Part shown: piece after piece, positions 55,701-61,700 of the stretch
Layout of the letters: the number at the start of each line of letters is the position of its first letter
Numbering within the stretch: position 1 is the first letter of the stretch
Assembly: GCA_032209605.1 (NCBI GenBank)
Contig: JASFXZ010000008.1
Span: forward strand, 6,510,001 to 6,574,000
Length of the DNA stretch: 64,000 bases
Direction of reading: 5' to 3'
Source of the DNA: Mactromeris polynyma
Taxonomy: Eukaryota > Mollusca > Bivalvia > Venerida > Mactridae
Translations under genes and position numbers: made by a program
Notes under the pieces: generated by a model
What the model saw: only the letters and a program-made list of their open reading frames with translations
What the model was told of the DNA's origin: nothing
Databases searched by the model: none

Positions 55701-58700
55701 ATCCTGTATATGTAGACATTCTATCAGTCACAAACTTCCATCCAATGAGACAGGCGTGTATATATCCAACCAAGGTAACTGTGTTTATTTACACAACATT
55801 TGCACCAATATGTCTAAATTTTCAGTGAACTGTAAATTCTACCAAAACCATGATTTAGGTTCAGAATAAGAAATTTTTGATTAAGAGTTAGATTTATTCA
55901 CAGTTTATTTTCTTGTTAACTTTATTTGCTGTATGTTGACTAACATGGTAGTTGTAATTGCAATCCTACTTGTTTTGTTCATGTATCACTGATATTATTT
56001 TAGGCCATGATACAACTTTTTTGTATTGTAAAACTAAAATATGTTTTAAATTGGAAAATAATTGAGTAGTTAAATAAAATAGTTGACATCGTTTGCATTT
56101 GTAGAATATTGTTGTTGACCATATTGGTGGTGATGGTACAGGAGAGATTGTGATTGATTCCAACATTGTAATGGAGTTAGCACCAGACCACATGAGGACG
56201 CATGTTCAATCCTGGTTATATATACATGGTATAGTGAACTTCCCAACAACAACATATGCTGAACAACATCTCATGAATGAAGGGAAAATAGTGGGTGTAG
56301 AACACTGGTACTCTAGAGGACATACCAAGCTGTTGTCTACAGGGCAGTCAAGTTGTTCCCCTGCTACTGCTCACAATGGAACATATTACTTTACAACATT
56401 TACTGCTTTATGTGATGGATATTTTAGTTTTACTGATACAACATCTTATGATGTGAGAACTGGATTATTTGTCTATACCGATACATTACGCATGGAAGGT
56501 AAATCACATGGTTACTTTATAAAGTCAGCTAATGCAATGGGACGAGTGTATGAGCTTGCAAAACAATCTATTCTTGATGGTATTGGTCAAGGATATCAGC
56601 ATAACAGTGGACCTGGTGCTGGGTGTACAAGCAGCTGTGGATCTGGAGGTGGTCATGGCGGGTCTGGAGGCAGTTGCAGTGGATGTGGAAGCTGTGGGGG
56701 TGGTGGTACCTATGACAACCACACACTACCTTCACTATCTGGTAGTGGTGGTGGAGCATGTAGCCATTCTACAGGAGGGGATGGTGGATCTGCTGCAAGA
56801 CTTGTTCACATTCTGACAGTCATAGAAGGTACATTAAATATGGGAGGAGAGTCTAAATCCAGCGGTAGTGGAGGTGGTGCTGGAGGATCTATTTGGCTAG
56901 ATGGTGATGTTGTTGCTGGTTGGGGATCGGTTCTTGCTGATGGTGGTTCTGCTGGAAGTGACACATGCTCTATTTATTCTAGCCATAGAGGTGGTGGAGG
57001 TGGAGGTGGTAGAGTGAGAGTATGGGGGAAAGATTACACCGGTAAAGTGGTACTGCATTATAGAAGTGTTAAAGGAGGTGGTGGTTCATATAGGAATGGT
57101 GGAGTAGGAAGCACATACAGATATCACGGAAAAGTCTGTAGTGGATATGGAAGCTGGAATACTACTTCTGGTCTGTGTGAATGTATGAGTGGACATGTTG
57201 GTCATGATTGTCAGTTCTTCTGTCATGTTGATGACACTTGTAATGGAAATGGTGTTTGTAACGATCAAGGACAATGTGAATGTAACACTGGCTATGTAGG
57301 AACACAATGTGAGAGTCAATGTCACAGAGATGTTGATTGTAGTAGTCATGGTGAATGTTCAACCTGTGGTTACTGTGTATGTGATCCTTGCTTCTCTGGA
57401 CCAGACTGTTCCATTGAATGTGGAGGATTTGGTTCTTGTGTTGCTGATCAGTGTGTATGTGATGATTGTCATATTGGTGTTTTCTGTGAATCAGAATGCA
57501 ATTCACATGGTACCTGTAATTCAGACAGCAATTGTACATGTGATGCTAACTGGGGTGGAGACAAATGTACAATCAAAGGTTGTCCTGGAGAAGATCTTAA
57601 TTGTAATGGACATGGAATCTGTAACTCTGGAACAAGCGAATGTTTCTGTAACATTGGATGGGAAGGTAAGTTATTTCTAGATATCAGGACTGCAAAACTT
57701 CATTATTTTGTAATGTTTAGATTTATTTTTTACCAAGCGTACAATTGAGCTCTAGCCTCTGTTTTTTTTTAGTTGTCATGTTTGTTTCCAATTTCAATTC
57801 TTCTGTAATACTATATTTCACTGCTATTATGTGTCTGAACTATGCAGGTGATGATTGTGGAGAGCCTGACTGTCCTGGAGAACCTAACTGTAACAATCGT
57901 GGTGTTTGTAATGAACTATATGATCCACCTATATGTACTGACTGTCAAACTGGATGGATGGGACCTGCTTGTAATGATGTATGTCAACATGGAACACCAA
58001 ATAGTAACGGAACAATCTGTAATTGTGATCAGACATGTTACCATGGTAAAGGATGTGATATTGAATGTTCTGGTAATGGTGTATGTAATCCTGATGGATC
58101 GGGCCAATGTTACTGTGATCCTTTGATTGGTTGGGATGGAACGTATTGTGAAATACCAGGTAGGACTATTTTTATTTTACTGTGAACACAGACACATACA
58201 CTTACATATATCCAGACCAATCTGGCTCCCTGATTATTTTGTCTTTACTTACTTTTTAGCTTGTCTGTCTTGAAACAATGAAGAGCTGTTTTGATAGCTT
58301 GATTGTTCATAATTGTCTAGTAAAGTTCAAAATGATGACACTATTAGACTCACTTTCTCATTTTTCCCTTAGGTTGTCCAAGAAACCCCGTTACTGATGT
58401 TGAATGCAGTAACCGTGGTAACTGTGACTCAGAGAAACATGAATGTATGTGTGATGCTGGTTGGGAAGGAGCAGCTTGTCATATAGCTGACTGTCCTGGT
58501 GAACCCAACTGTATGGGACGTGGAACATGTGATGAATCAACCAATCCACCACTTTGTGTATCTTGTGATGCTGACTGGATGGGTCCAGCATGTAATGATC
58601 CTTGCCTCCATGGAGTACAGGAACCAATGGACAGTGGTATATGTGTATGTGAAGAAGGTTGGGCTGGGGTTGGATGTAACTCCGAATGTTCTGAACATGG

Positions 58701-61700
58701 CAACATTAGTACTGTTACCAATATGTGTGTATGTACATATGAACTTGGCTGGAAGGGACGTGTCTGTGATATACCTGGCTGTCCTGGATTGAACAATATG
58801 GATTGCAGTGGAAGAGGTAAGATTACTTGTTGGACAGATAGTAATGATAGAAAACTTACTGATTTGCCTTACTTTGCATTAGTACCATCTAACAAAATGT
58901 GTAAGTTAGTTTTTCATCTGTTACTTTAGATAGATACAAGATGTTTAAAGATATGATTCTATATTACAGGTGGTTGTGACAGTACTACAGCAACTTGTAC
59001 ATGTAACAAAGGATGGCAAGGTATTGGTTGTGAATATGCTGATTGTCCCGGTGAACCTGATTGTAACAACAATGGAGCATGTATTGATTCTACAGATCCA
59101 CCAAGATGCTTGTAAGTACATCTGTTTGGCTTTGATAGCCCTCTTAGAGTTGTTATTTGTAAGCTTGTTTGCTATTACTGACAAGTTTTAAAGCCTGTTT
59201 TAAACACAGATATTTTTTTAACTAATCATGATAAGGATCTAATGATAGAAAAGCATATTAAATCAATTTTATTAATTCCCAGAGGAGAGGCACTGTCTTA
59301 TGTATGTTGGTTCCCTGTAGCAACTTATTCTCCCTCTTTTCAGTTGTTCTGCTGGCTGGTTTAGTGAAGCGTGTGAGGAACCATGTGTGAATGGACAGAT
59401 GAATCCTATTGGAAGCCAAAACTGTGAATGTAATCCAGGATGGGCTGGTATCAACTGTGATGCTGAATGTTCATATCATGGTACAATTGTCAACAATGCC
59501 TGTGTATGTGATATTGGTTGGCGAGACAAAGTATGTGACGTTCCTGGTTGCCCTGGTACCCTGACAGATTGTACTGGACATGGTGACTGTAATACTGCTA
59601 CACATGAATGTACATGTTACAGTGGCTGGACTGGTCAAGATGATGGAAATGGTTATGTTGATCCACTGACCAATGCATGTGACATACCAGACTGTCCAGG
59701 CTCTCCAGATTGTAATGGTCAAGGTGTATGTGATTCTTCACTGACCACACCAAAATGTCGAGACTGTAATGCTGGGTGGATGGGAGAAGCTTGTACAGAT
59801 ATTTGTGATGCAGATCATGGAGGACAAAGTCCAATGAACAGTGGATTCTGTCTGTGTGATTCTTGTTACACTGGGAAAGGTTGTAACAATGAATGTGATG
59901 GACATGGACAATGTATCAGTGGTGTCTGTAATTGTACTGTTGGTTGGAGAGGATCAAAATGTGAGGTACCTGGATGTGCTGGTAATGGAACAGATTGTAC
60001 CAGTCATGGTGTATGTAATTCTGCTCTACATGAATGTACATGTCTTCCTGGTAAGTACAACACAACATTTCATACTACTGATAATTCAAATACATAATAT
60101 TGACAAAACTAAAGTTTGGCTCACTTGAGAAATCAATTACTCCAGAGTTGGCAAATTTCTTCATCCTACATCCATCTGGCATTGGTAGAACACCCAAGAA
60201 ATGGCACACGAATTAGTCAAATAAAAAATACACAGAATGTGCTAAAGATCATGTATACAATGATTGTTTCAGGTTGGAGAGGAGATGGCTGTGATATCCC
60301 AGACTGTGGTGATGGGGCGTGTTACGTTGATGAAGGACAAGGTTACTGTGATGGATCGACTGGATCAGCTCTCTGCCACTGTTATATAAATGATGTAAGT
60401 GGCAGATAAACTTTATGAAAAATGTGTAATTGAAAATTAGATTTGTGGGCTTACTATGTGTAATTGAAAACAATACATTCATGGGTTTACTATGTGTAAT
60501 TGAAAACAATACATTCATGGGTTTACCATGTGTAATTGAAAACAATACATTCATGGGTTTACCATGTGTAATTGAAAACAATACATTCATGGGTTAACTA
60601 TGTGTAATTGAAAACAATACATTCAGACTAAATATTCTGTTCAGGGTTGGTTTGGTCTTGATTGTGACAAGAATTGTGAGAATGGAACAGTGGTGATGAA
60701 TAAACATGGTGGAGAATGTGTCTGTGATCCGTGTTATAATGGTGATAGATGCCAACTGGAATGTTCAGACAACGGTGTTTGTAGCCCTGATGGTCAAACT
60801 TGCATCTGTTATGATGCTCCCAGTAAGTAGAGTTTTTCAAGCTAAACACTATTACCAAATATCAAAAGAGTGATTAAGATGTTACAAGGAACGCCACATG
60901 ATGCCTTGTCACACAAACTCATTCTGGTAATTGCCAAAGTATATATTGTCAAGTGGCCGTATTTATGCTATGCTTTCTGATAGCATTGGTTAAATGTTTT
61001 TATACTTAAATAGCCACTGCTGTTTTTAAATATTGCTGTATGGTTCTTAAGCTATTTAGACAAGTAACTCTACAGCCAATTGAATTGCTTGCAACAACCA
61101 CTTGTTTGAATAGTTTTTATTTCATGAATTATGTAAATATTGCCTTGTGTTTTGAGGTTTGAATGGTAAACTAGTCTATCTGCAAGTAAATATAGAAGCA
61201 GTTTGGCTTGTATGTAAGTTGTTTTGCTTCCACTCATCAATCCTTGATCAGCACATGAGTATATTGGTAATAGAAGTCAAACCTCTTTTAGGTAGCATAT
61301 TTATGCAGATACATCTTGACTTGAGTAAGAATATTTTATTCTTTAATGTCACAAATCAGATATTTTTTTCACAATGTAAATGTTTATTTAATTTGATAAG
61401 TCAAATAGGTATATAATTATGGTGATTTTTATTACAATGTAGAGAAAGCATTCAAAGGAAGTTTATGTGAAGATCACGGATGTCCTGGTGCAGACAGAGA
61501 TTGTAATCAACATGGATCCTGTATCAATATGGAATGTGTATGTAGTCCTGGTTGGCAAGGTGATGATTGCAATACTCCCGAGTGTCCTGACAACTGCAAT
61601 GGTTTGTGCTAGAATATTTTATTGTCAGTTATTTACATTATTATTTCCGTCTTCCTGTGTTTTAGCTAAATTCTTAAAATGTGCATTTTTCTCTGTGATA

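Noticed and set aside
3445..57136. Collagen, silk, RGG RNA-binding or mycobacterial PE_PGRS as identity of the glycine segments
   Set aside because: No G-X-Y periodicity, no poly-Ala blocks, few Arg in RGG context, and many spliceosomal introns; glycine runs alternate with regular hydrophobic strands and adjoin EGF repeats.
57162..57539. His- and Cys-rich antisense frames over the EGF exons
   Set aside because: Shadow of TGT/GAT/GGT-rich codons on the coding strand; no motif conservation.
60422..60626. 36-bp repeats with CRISPR-like unit size
   Set aside because: Direct head-to-tail copies without spacers in a eukaryotic intron: a minisatellite.
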